Origin: Ptiloglossa arizonensis
Lineage: Eukaryota > Arthropoda > Insecta > Hymenoptera > Colletidae
Direction: 5' to 3'
Length of the DNA stretch: 64,000 nt
Assembly (NCBI RefSeq): GCF_051014685.1
Contig: NW_027478486.1
Span: 372,001 to 436,000, forward strand
Position numbers and translations under genes: made by a program. The notes below the pieces were generated by a model, which was given only the letters and a program-made list of their open reading frames with translations, had not been told where the DNA came from and did no database searches. Positions 1-12,639 of the stretch are shown piece after piece; position 1 is the stretch's first letter, and the number at the start of each line of letters is the position of its first letter.

Positions 1-45
1 AGTTCGTCAATCCGTTCGCGAGATATGGGAGTTTGAAGTTATGGA

Positions 46-61
46 ATGGTTGAGAAACCAT
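46..61. other. Hairpin/dyad in monomer (representative)
   Basis: ATGGTT-GAGA-AACCAT is a perfect 6-bp inverted repeat around a 4-nt loop. It recurs at this phase in most monomers. A common variant keeps the stem and changes only the loop (GAGG). Other variants break pairs: ATGATT, ATGCTT, ATGGAT or ATGGCT on the left arm, and AATCAT or ATCCAT on the right arm. Short dyads able to extrude as cruciforms have been proposed as a feature of centromeric satellites. That functional link is inference here. Confidence 0.8.
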
Positions 62-125
62 CAAAATTTTCGCAAGTCTGATACACGAAACCAATAACTA
101 CTATGGCCTAGGGCAAAAATACACA

Positions 126-142
126 TACCGTTGTAATCGGGC
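126..142 (+). promoter_or_regulatory. CENP-B-box-like motif (representative)
   Basis: The 17-mer TACCGTTGTAATCGGGC aligns without gaps to the mammalian CENP-B box. Against the essential core nTTCGnnnnAnnCGGGn it matches 7 of 9 fixed positions (C4, G5, A10, C13-G16) and misses T2 and T3. Against the fuller consensus it matches about 12 of 17. The motif recurs at the same phase through the array, either in this form or with G5 changed to A (CCATTG). A resemblance of this strength could be chance, so protein binding is not shown. Confidence 0.5.
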
Positions 143-1593
143 GAGTTTCTACTTTCAGATGCAACAGAAATTTCTCGAGTTCGTCAATCCGTTCGCGAGA
201 TATTGGAGTTTGAAGTTAAGGAATGGTTGCGAAACGACCAAAACTTTCGCTGGTCTGATACTCGAAACCAATATCTGGAATGGCCTAGGGGAAAAGTACA
301 CACACCATTGTTATCGGGCGAGTTTCTACTTTCAGATACAACAGGAATTTCTCGAGTTCGTAAATCCGTTCGCGAGGTATGGGAGTTTGAAGTTAAGGAA
401 TGGATGAGAAACCATCAAAATTTTCGCAAGTCTGATACTCGAAACCAATAACTGGAATGGCCTAGGGGAAAAGTACACAAACCATTGTAATCGGGCGAGT
501 TTCTACTTTCAGATACAACAGGAATTTCTTGAGTTCGTCAATCCGTTCGCGAGATATGGGAGTTTGAAGTTAAGGAATGGTTGAGAAACCATCAAAATTT
601 TCGCAAGTCTGATACTCGAAACCAATAACTACAAAGGCCTAGGGGGAAAATACACATACCGTTGTAATCGGGAGAGTTTCTGCTTTCAGATGCAATAGGA
701 AATTCTCGAGTTCGTTAATCCGTTCGCGAGATATGGGAGTTTGAAGTTAAGGAATGGTTGAGAAACCATCACAATTTCCGCAAGTATAATACTCGAATCC
801 AATAACTACTATGGCCTAGGGGAAAAGTTCACATACCGTTGTAATCGGGCTAGTTTCTACTTTCAGATGCAACAGGAATTTCTGAAGTTCGTCAATCCGT
901 TCGCGAGATATGTGAGTTTGAAGTTAAGGAATGGTTGAGAAACCATCACAATTTTCGCAAGTCTTATACTCGAAACCAATAACTACTATGGCCTAAGGCA
1001 AAAATACATATACCGTTGTAATCGGGCGAGGTTCTGCTTTCAGATGCAATAGGAAATTCTCGAGTTCGTCAATCCGTTCGCGAGATATGGGAGTTTGAAG
1101 TTAAGGAATGGTTGGGAAATCATCAAAATTTTCGCTGGTCTGTTACTCGAAACCAATAACTGGAATGGCCTAGGGGAAAAGTACACACACCATTGTAATC
1201 GGGCGAGTTTCTGCTTTCAGATGCAATAGGAAATTCTCGAGTTCGTCAATCCGTTCGCGAGATATGGGAGTTTGAAGTTAAGGAATGGTTGAGAAACCAT
1301 CAAAATTTTCGGAAGTCTGATACTCGAAACCAATAACTACAAATGCCTAGGTGAAAAATACACATACCATTGTAATCGGGCGAGATTCTACTTTCACATG
1401 CAATAGGAATTTCTCGAGTTCGTCAATCCGTTCGCGAGATATGGGAGTTTGAAGTTATGGAATGGTTGAGAAACCATCAAATCTTTCGCAAGTCTGATAC
1501 ACGAAACCAATATCTACAAATGCCTAGGGGAAAAATACACATACCAATGTAATCGGGCGAGTTTCTGCTTTCAGATGCAATAGGTATTTCTCG

Positions 1594-3892
1594 AGTTCGT
1601 CAATCCGTTCGCGAGATATGGGAGTTTGAAGTTAAGGAATGGTTGAGAAACCATCACAACTTTCGCAAGTCTGACACTCGAAACCATTAACTACTATGGC
1701 CTAGGGCAAAAATACACATACCGTTGTAATCGGGCGAGTTTCTACTTTCAGATGCAACAGAAATTTCTCGAGTTCGTCAATCCGTTCGCGAGATATTGGA
1801 GTTTGAAGTTAAGGAATGGTTGCGAAACGACCAAAACTTTCGCTGGTCTGATACTCGAAACCAATATCTGGAATGGCCTAGGGGAAAAGTACACACACCA
1901 TTGTTATCGGGCGAGTTTCTACTTTCAGATACAACAGGAATTTCTCGAGTTCGTAAATCCGTTCGCGAGGTATGGGAGTTTGAAGTTAAGGAATGGATGA
2001 GAAACCATCAAAATTTTCGCAAGTCTGATACTCGAAACCAATAACTGGAATGGCCTAGGGGAAAAGTACACAAACCATTGTAATCGGGCGAGTTTCTACT
2101 TTCAGATACAACAGGAATTTCTTGAGTTCGTCAATCCGTTCGCGAGATATGGGAGTTTGAAGTTAAGGAATGGTTGAGAAACCATCAAAATTTTCGCAAG
2201 TCTGATACTCGAAACCAATAACTACAAAGGCCTAGGGGGAAAATACACATACCGTTGTAATCGGGAGAGTTTCTGCTTTCAGATGCAATAGGAAATTCTC
2301 GAGTTCGTTAATCCGTTCGCGAGATATGGGAGTTTGAAGTTAAGGAATGGTTGAGAAACCATCACAATTTCCGCAAGTCTGATACTCGAATCCAATAACT
2401 ACTATGGCCTAGGGGAAAAGTTCACATACCGTTGTAATCGGGCTAGTTTCTACTTTCAGATGCAACAGGAATTTCTGAAGTTCGTCAATCCGTTCGCGAG
2501 ATATGTGAGTTTGAAGTTAAGGAATGGTTGAGAAACCATCACAATTTTCGCAAGTCTTATACTCGAAACCAATAACTACTATGGCCTAAGGCAAAAATAC
2601 ATATACCGTTGTAATCGGGCGAGGTTCTGCTTTCAGATGCAATAGGAAATTCTCGAGTTCGTCAATCCGTTCGCGAGATATGGGAGTTTGAAGTTAAGGA
2701 ATGGTTGGGAAATCATCAAAATTTTCGCTGGTCTGTTACTCGAAACCAATAACTGGAATGGCCTAGGGGAAAAGTACACACACCATTGTAATCGGGCGAG
2801 TTTCTACTTTCAGATACAACAGGAATTTCTCGAATTCGTCAATGCGTTCGCGAGATATGGGAGTTTGAAGTTAAGGAATGGTTGGGAAATCATCAAAATT
2901 TTCGCTGGTCTGATACTCGAAACCAATAACTGGAATGGCCTAGGAGAAAAGTACACACACCATTGTAATCGGGCGAGTTTCTACTTTCAGATACAACATG
3001 AATTTCTCGAGTTCGTCAATCCGTTCGCGAGATATGGGAGTTTTAAGTTACGGAATGGTTGAAAACCATCCAAATTTTCGCTGGTCTAATACTCGAAACC
3101 AATAAGTGGAATCGCCTAGGGGAAAAGTACACACACCATTGTAATCGGGCGTGTTCTACTTTTAGATACAACATGAATTTCTCGAGTTCGTCAATGCGTT
3201 CGCGAGATATGGGAGTTTGAAGTTAAGGAATAGTTGAGAAATCATCAAAATTTTCGCAAGTCTGATACTCGAAACCAATAACTACAAATGCCTAGGTGAA
3301 AAATACACATACCATTGTAATCGGGCGAGATTCTACTTTCACACGCAATAGGAATTTCTCGAGTTCGTCAATCCGTTCGCGAGATATGGGCGTTTGAATT
3401 TATGGAATGGTTGAGAAACCATCAAAATTTTCGCAAGTCTGATACACGAAACCAATAACTACATATGCCTAGGGGAAAAATACACATACCATTGTATTCG
3501 GGCGAGTTTCTGCTTTCAGATGCAATAGGAAATTCTCGAGTTCGTCAATCCGTTCGCGAGATATGGGAGTTTGAAGTTAAGGAATGGTTGAGAAACCATC
3601 AAAATTTTCGGAAGTCTGATACTCGAAACCAATAACTACAAATGCCTAGGTGAAAAATACACATACCATTGTAATCGGGCGAGATTCTACTTTCACATGC
3701 AATAGGAATTTCTCGAGTTCGTCAATCCGTTCGCGAGATATGGGAGTTTGAAGTTATGGAATGGTTGAGAAACCATCAAATCTTTCGCAAGTCTGATACA
3801 CGAAACCAGTATCTACAAATGCCTAGGGGAAAAATACACATACCAATGTAATCGGGCGAGTTTCTGCTTTCAGATGCAATAGGTATTTCTCG
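1594..3892. repeat. Type A HOR, copy 2 (13 monomers)
   Basis: 2299 bp, which is 13 x 177 minus 2. Box status reads + - - + + + followed by seven broken copies. The first seven states reproduce those of copy 1. The marker monomer with ACAGAAATTTCTCGAG occurs at ~1757 here, ~164 in copy 1 and ~4056 in copy 3. Confidence 0.85.
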
Positions 3893-5750
3893 AGTTCGTC
3901 AATCCGTTCGCGAGATATGGGAGTTTGAAGTTAAGGAATGGTTGAGAAACCATCACAACTTTCGCAAGTCTGACACTCGAAACCATTAACTACTATGGCC
4001 TAGGGCAAAAATACACATACCGTTGTAATCGGGCGAGTTTCTACTTTCAGATGCAACAGAAATTTCTCGAGTTCGTCAATCCGTTCGCGAGATATTGGAG
4101 TTTGAAGTTAAGGAATGGTTGCGAAACGACCAAAACTTTCGCTGGTCTGATACTCGAAACCAATATCTGGAATGGCCTAGGGGAAAAGTACACACACCAT
4201 TGTTATCGGGCGAGTTTCTACTTTCAGATACAACAGGAATTTCTCGAGCTCGTAAATCCGTTCGCGAGGTATGGGAGTTTGAAGTTAAGGAATGGATGAG
4301 AAACCATCAAAATTTTCGCAAGTCTGATACTCGAAACCAATAACTGGAATGGCCTAGGGGAAAAGTACACAAACCATTGTAATCGGGCGAGTTTCTACTT
4401 TCAGATACAACAGGAATTTCTTGAGTTCGTCAATCCGTTCGCGAGATATGGGAGTTTGAAGTTAAGGAATGGTTGAGAAACCATCAAAATTTTCGCAAAT
4501 CTGATACTCGAAACCAATAACTACAAAGGCCTAGGGGGAAAATACACATACCGTTGTAATCGGGAGAGTTTCTGCTTTCAGATGCAATAGGAAATTCTCG
4601 AGTTCGTTAATCCGTTCGCGAGATATGGGAGTTTGAAGTTAAGGAATGGTTGAGAAACCATCACAATTTCCGCAAGTCTGATACTCGAATCCAATAACTA
4701 CAATGGCCTAGGGGAAAAGTACACATACCGTTGTAATCGGGCTAGTTTCTACTTTCAGATGCAACAGGAATTTCTGAAGTTCGTCAATCCGTTCGCGAGA
4801 TATGTGAGTTTGAAGTTAAGGAATGGTTGAGAAACCATCACAATTTTCGCAAGTCTTATACTCGAAACCAATAACTACTACGGCCTAAGGCAAAAATACA
4901 TATACCGTTGTAATCGGGCGAGTTTCTGCTTTCAGATGCAATAGGAAATTCTCGAGTTCGTCAATCCGTTCGCGAGATATGGGAGTTTGAAGTTAAGGAA
5001 TGGTTGGGAAATCATCAAAATTTTCGCTGGTCTGATACTCGAAACCAATAACTGGAATGGCCTAGGAGAAAAGTACACACACCATTGTAATCGGGCGAGT
5101 TTCTACTTTCAGATACAACAGGAATTTCTCGAGTTCGTCAATCCGTTCGCGAGATATGGGAGTTTTAAGTTACGGAATGGTTGAAAACCATCCAAATTTT
5201 CGCTGGTCTAATACTCGAAACCAATAACTGGAATCGCCTAGGGGAAAAGTACACACACCATTGTAATCGGGCGTGTTCTACTTTTATATACAACATGAAT
5301 TTCTCGAGTTCGTCAATGCGTTCGCGAGATATGGGAGTTTGAAGTTAAGGAATAGTTGAGAAATCATCAAAATTTTCGCAAGTCTGATACTCGAAACCAA
5401 TAACTACAAATGCCTAGGTGAAAAATACACATACCATTGTAATCGGGCGAGATTCTACTTTCACATGCAATAGGAATTTCTCGAGTTCGTCAATCCGTTC
5501 GCGAGATATGGGAGTTTGAAGTTAAGGAATGGTTGAGAAACCATCAAAATTTTCGGAAGTCTGATACTCGAAACCAATAACTACAAATGCCTAGGTGAAA
5601 AATACACATACCATTGTAATCGGGCGAGATTCTACTTTCACATGCAATAGGAATTTCTCGATTTCGTCAATCCGTTCGCGAGATATGAGAGTTTGAAGTT
5701 ATGGAATGGTTGAGAAACCATCAAAATTTTCGCAAGTCTGATACACGAAA
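3893..5750. repeat. Type A HOR, copy 3 (partial, rearranged)
   Basis: Matches copy 2 at offset 2299 to about 5060. It then runs at offset 2122 (one monomer lost) to about 5480, and at offset 1945 beyond. It ends as monomers of region B begin. One internal monomer, ~5550-5727, is absent from the duplicated copy near 21.45 kb. Confidence 0.75.
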
Positions 5751-6719
5751 CCAATAACTACATATGCCTAGGGGAAAAATACACATACCATTGTAATCGG
5801 GCGAGTTTCTGCTTTCGGATGCAATAGGAAATTCTCGAGTTCGTCAATCTGTTCGCGAGATATGGAAGAGTGAAGTTAAGGAATGGTTGAGAAACCATCA
5901 CAATTTTCGCAAGTCTGATACTCGAAATCAATAACTACTATGGCCTAGGGGAAAAATACACATACTGTTGAAATCGGGCGAGTTTCTGCTATCAGATGCA
6001 ACAGGAATTTCTCGAGTTCGTCAATCCGTTCGCGAGATATGGGAGTTTGAAGTTAAGGAATGGTTGAGAATCCATCAAAATTTTCGCTGGTCTGATACTC
6101 GAAACCAATAACTGGAATGGCCTAGGGGAAAAGTACGCACACCATTGTAATCGGGCGGCTTCCTACTTTCAGATACAATAGGAATTTCTCGAGTTCGTCA
6201 ATGCGTTCGCGAGATATGGGAGTTTGAAGTTAAGGAATGGTTGAGAAACCATCAAAATTTTCGCAGGTCTGATACTCGAAACCAATAACTACTATGGCCT
6301 AGGGCAAAAATGCACATACCGTTGAAATCGGGCGAGTTTCTGTTTTCAGATGCAACAGGAATTTCTCGAGTTCGTCAATCCGTTCGCGAGATATGGGAAT
6401 TTGAAGTTAAGGAATGGTTGAGAAACCATCACAATTTTCGCAAGTCTGATACTCGAAACCAATAACTACTATGGCCTAGGGCAAATATACACATACCGTT
6501 GTATTCGGGCGAGTTTCTACTTCCACATGCAACAGGAATTTCTCGAGTTCGTCAATGCGTTCGCGAGATATGGGAGTTTGAAATTAAGGAATGGATGAGA
6601 AACGATCAAAATTTTCGCAAGTCTGATACTCGAAACCAATAACTACAAATGCCTAGGGGAAAAATACACATACCATTGTAATCGGGGGATATTCTACTTT
6701 CACATGCAATAGGAATTTC

Positions 6720-7525
6720 TCGAGTTCGTCAATCCGTTCGCGAGATATGGGTGTTTGAAGTTAAGGAATGGATGAGAAACGATCAAAATTTTCGCAAGTC
6801 TGATACTCGAAACCAATAACTACAAATGCCTAGGGGAAAAATACACATACCATTGTAATCGGGGGATATTCTACTTTCACATGCAACAGGAATTTCTCGA
6901 GTTCTACAATCCGTTCGCGAGATATGGGTGTTTGAAGTTAAGGAATGGATGAGAAACCATCAAAATTTTCGCAAGTCTGATACTCGAAACCAATAACTAC
7001 AATGGCCTAGGGGAAAAGTACACATACCGTTGTAATCGGCCTAGTTTCTACTTTCAGATGCAACAGGAATTTCTGAAGTTCGTCAATCCGTTCGCGAGAT
7101 ATGGGAGTTTGAAGTTAAGGAATGGTTGAGAAACCATCACAATTTTCGCAAGTCTGATACTCGAAACCAATAACTACTATGGCCTAAGGCAAAAATGCAT
7201 ATACCGTTGTAATCGGGCGAGTTTCTGCTTTCAGATGCAATAGGAAATTCTCGAGTTCGTCAATCCGTTCGCGAGATATGGGAGTTTTAAGTTAAGGAAT
7301 GGTTGAGAAACCACCAAAATTTTCGCTGGTCTGATACTCGAAACCAATATCTGGAATGGCCCAGGGGAAAAGTACACACACCATTGTAATCGGGCGAGTT
7401 TCTACTTTCAGATACAACAGGAAATTCTGGAGTTCGTCAATGCGTTCGCGAGAGATGGGAGTTTGAAGTTAAGGAATGGTTGGGAAATCATCAAAATTTT
7501 CGCTGGTCTGATACTCGAAACCAAT
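6720..7525. repeat. 9-monomer-offset duplication, upstream copy
   Basis: Matches 8313-9118 at exactly +1593. Shared markers are GTGTTTGAAG (6751 and 8344) and GGCCTAGTTT (7038 and 8631). Similarity ends where this copy reads CTACTATGG and the other CTGGAATGG. Confidence 0.8.
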
Positions 7526-8312
7526 AACTACTATGGCCTAGGGCAAATATACACATACCGTTGTATTCGGTTGGGTTTCTACTTCCACATGCAACAGGAA
7601 TTTCTCGAGTTCGTCAATCTGTTCGCGAGATATGGGAGTTTGAAGTTAAGGAATGGTTGAGAAACCATCAAAATTTTCGCAAGTCTGATACACGAAACCA
7701 ATAACTACAAATGCCTAGGGGAAAAATACACATACCATTGTAATCGGGCGAGTTTCTGCTTTCAGTTGCAATAGGAAATTCTCGAGTTCGGCAATCCGTT
7801 CGCGAGATATGGGATTGTGAAGTTAAGGAATGGTTAAGAAACCATCAAAATTTTCGCAAGTAAGATACTCGTAACCAATAACTACAAATGCCTAGGTGAA
7901 AAATACACATACCATTGTAATCGGGCGAGATTCTACTTTCACATGCAATAGGAATTTCTCGAGTTCGTCAATCCGTTCGCGAGATATGGGAGTTTGAAGT
8001 TAAGGAATGGTTGAGAAACCATCAAAATTTTCGCAAGTCTGATACTCGAAACCAATAACTACAAAGGCCTAGGGGGAAAACACACATACCGTTGTAATCG
8101 GGCGAGTTTCTGCTTTCAGATGCAATAGGAAATTCTCGAGTTCGTTAATCCGTTCGTGAGATATGGAAGTGTGAAGTTAAGGAATGGTTGAGAAACCATC
8201 ACAATTTCCGCAAGTCTGATACTCGAATCCAATAACTACTATGGCTTATGGCAAAAATTCACATACCGTTGTAATCGGGCGAGTTTCTGCTTTCAGATGC
8301 AATAGGAATTTC

Positions 8313-9118
8313 TCGAGTTCGTCAATCCGTTCGCGAGATATGGGTGTTTGAAGTTAAGGAATGGATGAGAAACGATCAAAATTTTCGCAAATCTGATACT
8401 CGAAACCAATAACTACAAATGCCTAGGGGAAAAATACACATGCCATTGTAATCGGGGGATGTTCTACTTTCACATGCAATAGGAATTTCTCGAGTTCGTC
8501 AATCCGTTCGCGAGATATGGGTGTTTGAAGTTAAGGAATGGGTGAGAAACCATCAAAATTTTCGCAATTCTGATACTCGAAACCAATAACTACAATGGCC
8601 TAGGGGAAAAGTACACATACCGTTGTAATCGGCCTAGTTTCTACTTTCAGATGCAACAGGAATTTCTGAAGTTCGTCAATCCGTTCGCGAGATATGGGAG
8701 TTTGAAGTTAAGGAATGGTTGAGAAACCATCACAATTTTCGCAAGTCTGATACTCGAAACCAATAACTACTATGGCCTAAGGCAAAAATACATATACCGT
8801 TGTAATCGGGCGAGTTTCTGCTTTCAGATGCAATATGAAATTCTCGAGTTCGTCAATCCGTTCGCGAGATATGGGGGTTTTAAGTTAAGGAATGGTTGGA
8901 AAACCACCAAAATTTTCGCTGGTCTGATACTCGAAACCAATATCTGGAATGGCCTAGGGGAAAAGTACACACACCATTGTAACCGGGCGAGTTTCTACTT
9001 TCAGATACAACAGGAAATTCTGGAGTTCGTCAATGCGTTCGCGAGATATGGGAGTTTGAAGTTAAGGAATGGTTGGGAAATCATCAAAATTTTCGCTGGT
9101 CTGATACTCGAAACCAAT
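8313..9118. repeat. 9-monomer-offset duplication, downstream copy
   Basis: Counterpart of 6720-7525. The longest spurious open frame of the window (141 codons, 8828-9253) lies mostly here. It exists because TTGAGA is TTGGAA or TTGGGA in successive monomers, which removes the usual in-frame TGA. Confidence 0.8.
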
Positions 9119-10019
9119 AACTGGAATGGCCTAGGGGAAAAGTACACACACCATTGTAATCGGGCGAGTTTCTACTTTCAGATACAACAGGAATTTCTCG
9201 AGTTCTTCAATCCGTTCGCGAGATATGGGAGTTTGAAGTTAAGGAATGGTTGAGAAACCATCAAAATTTTCGCAAGTCTGATACTCGAAACCAATAACTA
9301 CAAAGGCCTAGGGGGAAAATACACATACCGTTGTAATCGGGCGAGCTTCTGCTTTCAGATGCAATAGGAAATTCTCGAGTACGTGAATCCGTTCGCGAGA
9401 TATGGAAGTGTGAATTTAAGGAATGGTTGAGAAACCATCACAATTTCCGCATGTCTGATACTCGAATCCAATAACTACTATGGCGTAGGGCAAAAATACA
9501 CATACCGTTGTAATCGGCGAGTTTCTGCTTTCAGATGCAATAGGAAATTCTCGAGTTCGTCAATCCGTTCGCGAGAAATGGGAGTTTGAAGTTAAGGAGT
9601 GGTTGAGAACCCATCAAAATTTTCGCTATTCTGATGCTAGAAACGAATAGCTGGAATGGCCTAGGGGAAAAGTACACACACCATTGCAATCGGGCGAGTT
9701 TCTACTTTCAGATACAGCAGGAATTTCTCGAGTTCGTCAATCCGTTCGCGAGATATGGGAGTTTTAAGTTACGGAATGGTTGAAAACCATCAAAATTTTC
9801 GCTGGTCTAATACTCGAAACCAATAACTACAAAGGCCTAGGGGGAAAACACACATATCCTTGTAATCGCGCGAGTTTCTACTTTCAGATGCAACAGGAAT
9901 TTCTCGAGTTCGTCAATGCGTTCGCGAGATATGGGAGTTTGAAGTTAAGGAATGGTTGAGAAATCATCAAAATTTTCGCAAGTCTGATACTCGAATCCAA
10001 TAACTACAACGGCCTAGGG

Positions 10020-11760
10020 CAAAAATACACATACCGTTGTAATCGGGCGAGTTTCTACTTTCAGATGCAACAGGAATTTCTCGAGTTCGTCAATCCGTTC
10101 GCGAGATATGGGAGTTTGAAGTTAAGGAATGGTTGAGAAACCATCACAACTTTCGCAAGTCTGACACTCGAAACCATTAACTACTATGGCCTAGGGCAAA
10201 AATACACATACCGTTGTAATCGGGGAGTTTCTGCTTTCAGATGCAATAGGAAATTCTCGAGTTCGTCAATCTGTTCGCGAGATATGGGTGTTTGAAGTTA
10301 AGGAATGGATGAGAAACCATCAAAATTTTCGCAAGTCTGATACTCGAAACCAATAACTACAATGGCCTAGGGGAAAAGTACACACACCGTTGTAATCGGG
10401 CTAGTTTCTACTTTCAGATGCAACAGGAATTTCTCGAGTTCGTCAATCCGTTCGCGAGATATGGGAGTTTGAAATTAAGGAATGGTTGAGAAACCATCAA
10501 AATTTTCGCAAGTCTGATACTCGAAACCAATAACTACAAAGGCCTAGGGGAAAACACACATATCCTTGTAATCGGGCGAGTTTCTACTTTCAGATGCAAC
10601 AGGAATTTCTCGAGTTCGTCAATCCGTTCGCGAGATATGGGAGTTTGAAGTTAAGGAATGGTTGAGAAACCATCACAACTTTCGCAAGTCTGACACTCGA
10701 AACCATTAACTACAATGGCCTAGGGCAAAAATACACATACCGTTGTATTCGGGCGAGTTTCTACTTTCAGATGCAACAGGAATTTCTCGAGTACGTCAAT
10801 CCGTTCGCGAGATATGGGAGTTTAAAGTTAAGGAATGGTTGAGAACCCATCAAAATTTTCGCAAGTCTGATACTCGAATCCAATAACTACAACGGCCTAG
10901 GGCAAAAATACACATACCGTTGTAATCGGGCGAGTTTCTACTTTCAGATGCAACAGGAATTTCTCGAGTTCGTCAATCCGTTCGCGAGATATGGGAGTTT
11001 GAAGTTAAGGAATGGTTGAGAAACCATCACAACTTTCGCAAGTCTGACACTCGAAACGATTAACTACTATGGCCTAGGGCAAAAATACACATACCGTTGT
11101 AATCGGGCTAGTTTCTACTTTCAGATGCAACAGGAATTTCTCGAGTTCGTCAATCCGTTCGCGAGATATGGGAGTTTGAAGTTAAGGAATGGTTGGGAAA
11201 CCATCAAAATTTTCGCAAGTCTGATACTCCAAACCAATAACTACAAAGGCCTAGGGGGAAAACACACATATCCTTGTAATCGCGCGAGTTTCTACTTTCA
11301 GATGCAACAGGAATTTCTCGAGTTCGTCAATCCGTTCGCGAGATATGGGAGTTTGAAGTTAAGGAATGGTTGAGAAACCATCACAACTTTCGCAAGTCTG
11401 ACACTCGAAACCATTAACTACTATGGCCTAGGGCAAAAATACACATACCGTTGTAATCGGGCGAGTTTCTACTTTCACATGCAACAGGAATTTCTCGAGT
11501 TCGTCAATCCGTTCGCGAGATATGGGAGTTTGAAGTTAAGGAATGGTTGAGAAACCATCACAACTTTCGCAAGTCTGACACTCGAAACCATTAACTACTA
11601 TGGCCTAGGGCAAAAATACACATACCGTTGTAATCGGGCGAGTTTCTACTTTCAGATGCAACAGGAATTTCTCGAGTACGTCAATCCGTTCGCGAGATAT
11701 GGGAGTTTAAAGTTAAGGAATGGTTGAGAAACCATCAAAATTTTCGCAAGTCTGATCCTC
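10020..11760. repeat. Dimer-spaced local repeats
   Basis: Monomers carrying CTGACACTCG with CCATTAACTAC (instead of CCAATAACTAC) recur at 10161, 10690, 11044, 11398 and 11575. Gaps are 529, 354, 354 and 177 bp, which suggests local dimer expansion. The same monomer type also occurs near 1669 and 3968 in the type A HOR. Confidence 0.75.
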
Positions 11761-12639
11761 GAAACCAATAACTACAAATGCCTAGGGGAAAAATACACAT
11801 ACAATTGTAATCGGGCGAGATTCTACTTTCACATGCAACAGGAATTTCTCGAGTTCGTCAATGCGTTCGCGAGATATGGGAGTTTGAAGTTATGGAATGG
11901 TTGAGAAATCATCAAAATTTTCGCAAGTCTGATAATCGAATCCAATAGCTTCTATGGCCTAGGGCAAAAATACACATACCGTTGTATTCGGGCGAGTTTC
12001 TGCTTTCACATGCAACAGGAATTTCTCGAGTTCGACAATCCGTTCGCGAGATATGGAAGTTTGAAGTTAAGGAATGCTTGAGAAACGATCAAAATTTTCG
12101 CTGGTCTGATACTCGAAACCAACAACTGGAAAGGCCTAGGGGAAAAGTACACAAACCGTTGTAATCGGGCGAGTTTCTACTATCAGATGCAACAGGAATT
12201 TCTCGAGTTCGACAATCCGTTCGCGAGAAATGGGAGTTTGAAGTTAAGGAATGGTTGAGTATCTATCAAAATTTTCGCAAGTCTGATGCTCGAAACCAAT
12301 AACTACAACGGCATAGGGGAAAAATACACATACCGTTTTAATCGGGCGAGTTTCTACTTTCAGATGCAACAGGAATTTCTCAAGTTCGTCAATCCGTTCT
12401 CGAGATATGGGAGTTTGAAGTTAAGAAATGCTTGAGAAACCATCAAAATTTTCGCAAGTCTGATACACGAAACCATTAACTACAAAGGCCTAGGGGAAAA
12501 ATAGACATACCGTTGTAATCGGGCGAGTTTCTTCTTCCACATGCAACAGGAATTTCTCGAGTTCGTCAATCCGTTCGCGAGATATGGGAGTTTGAAGTTA
12601 AGGAATGGTTGAGAATCAATCAAAATTTTCGCTGGTCTG

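Larger units (their letters stand above)
1..177. repeat. Reference monomer used for phase numbering
   Basis: This first complete monomer defines the positions quoted elsewhere. The left half (about 1-73) varies little across the window. It holds the NruI site (16-21), a C-free run in the typical monomer (21-57) and a hairpin dyad (46-61). The right half is more variable. It holds diagnostic sites at 74-75, 100-102, 114, 119, 126 and 130, the AvrII site (107-112), the CENP-B-box-like motif (126-142), and the XhoI site that straddles the junction to the next monomer (174-179). This copy has ATGG where most copies have AAGG (positions 41-44) and ACACG where most have ACTCG near 83-87. Confidence 0.95.
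1..1593. repeat. Type A HOR, copy 1 (9 monomers)
   Basis: Nine monomers. The sequence from ~92 to ~1210 recurs at +1593 (exactly 9 x 177), and from ~1210 on it matches +2299. Relative to the 13-monomer copy that follows, it lacks four consecutive monomers (those at ~2803-3508). Box status of monomers 1-9, intact (+) or broken (-), reads + - - + + + - - -. Confidence 0.85.

Noticed and set aside
159..451. Paired overlapping open frames of 82 codons, repeated at ~1.75, 4.05, 17.14 and 19.97 kb
   Set aside because: Two frames of the same monomers are open at once, and each copy recurs exactly at HOR spacing. This is explained by HOR duplication, not by a gene family.
8828..9253. Longest open frame (141 codons, starting MQYEILEFVN)
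   Set aside because: It is translated satellite. The 177-bp period is 3 x 59 codons, so a frame stays open across monomers whenever the usual in-frame TGA in GGTTGAGAAACC is changed to TTGGAA or TTGGGA. The peptide repeats every 59 residues, and there is no promoter or conserved start.
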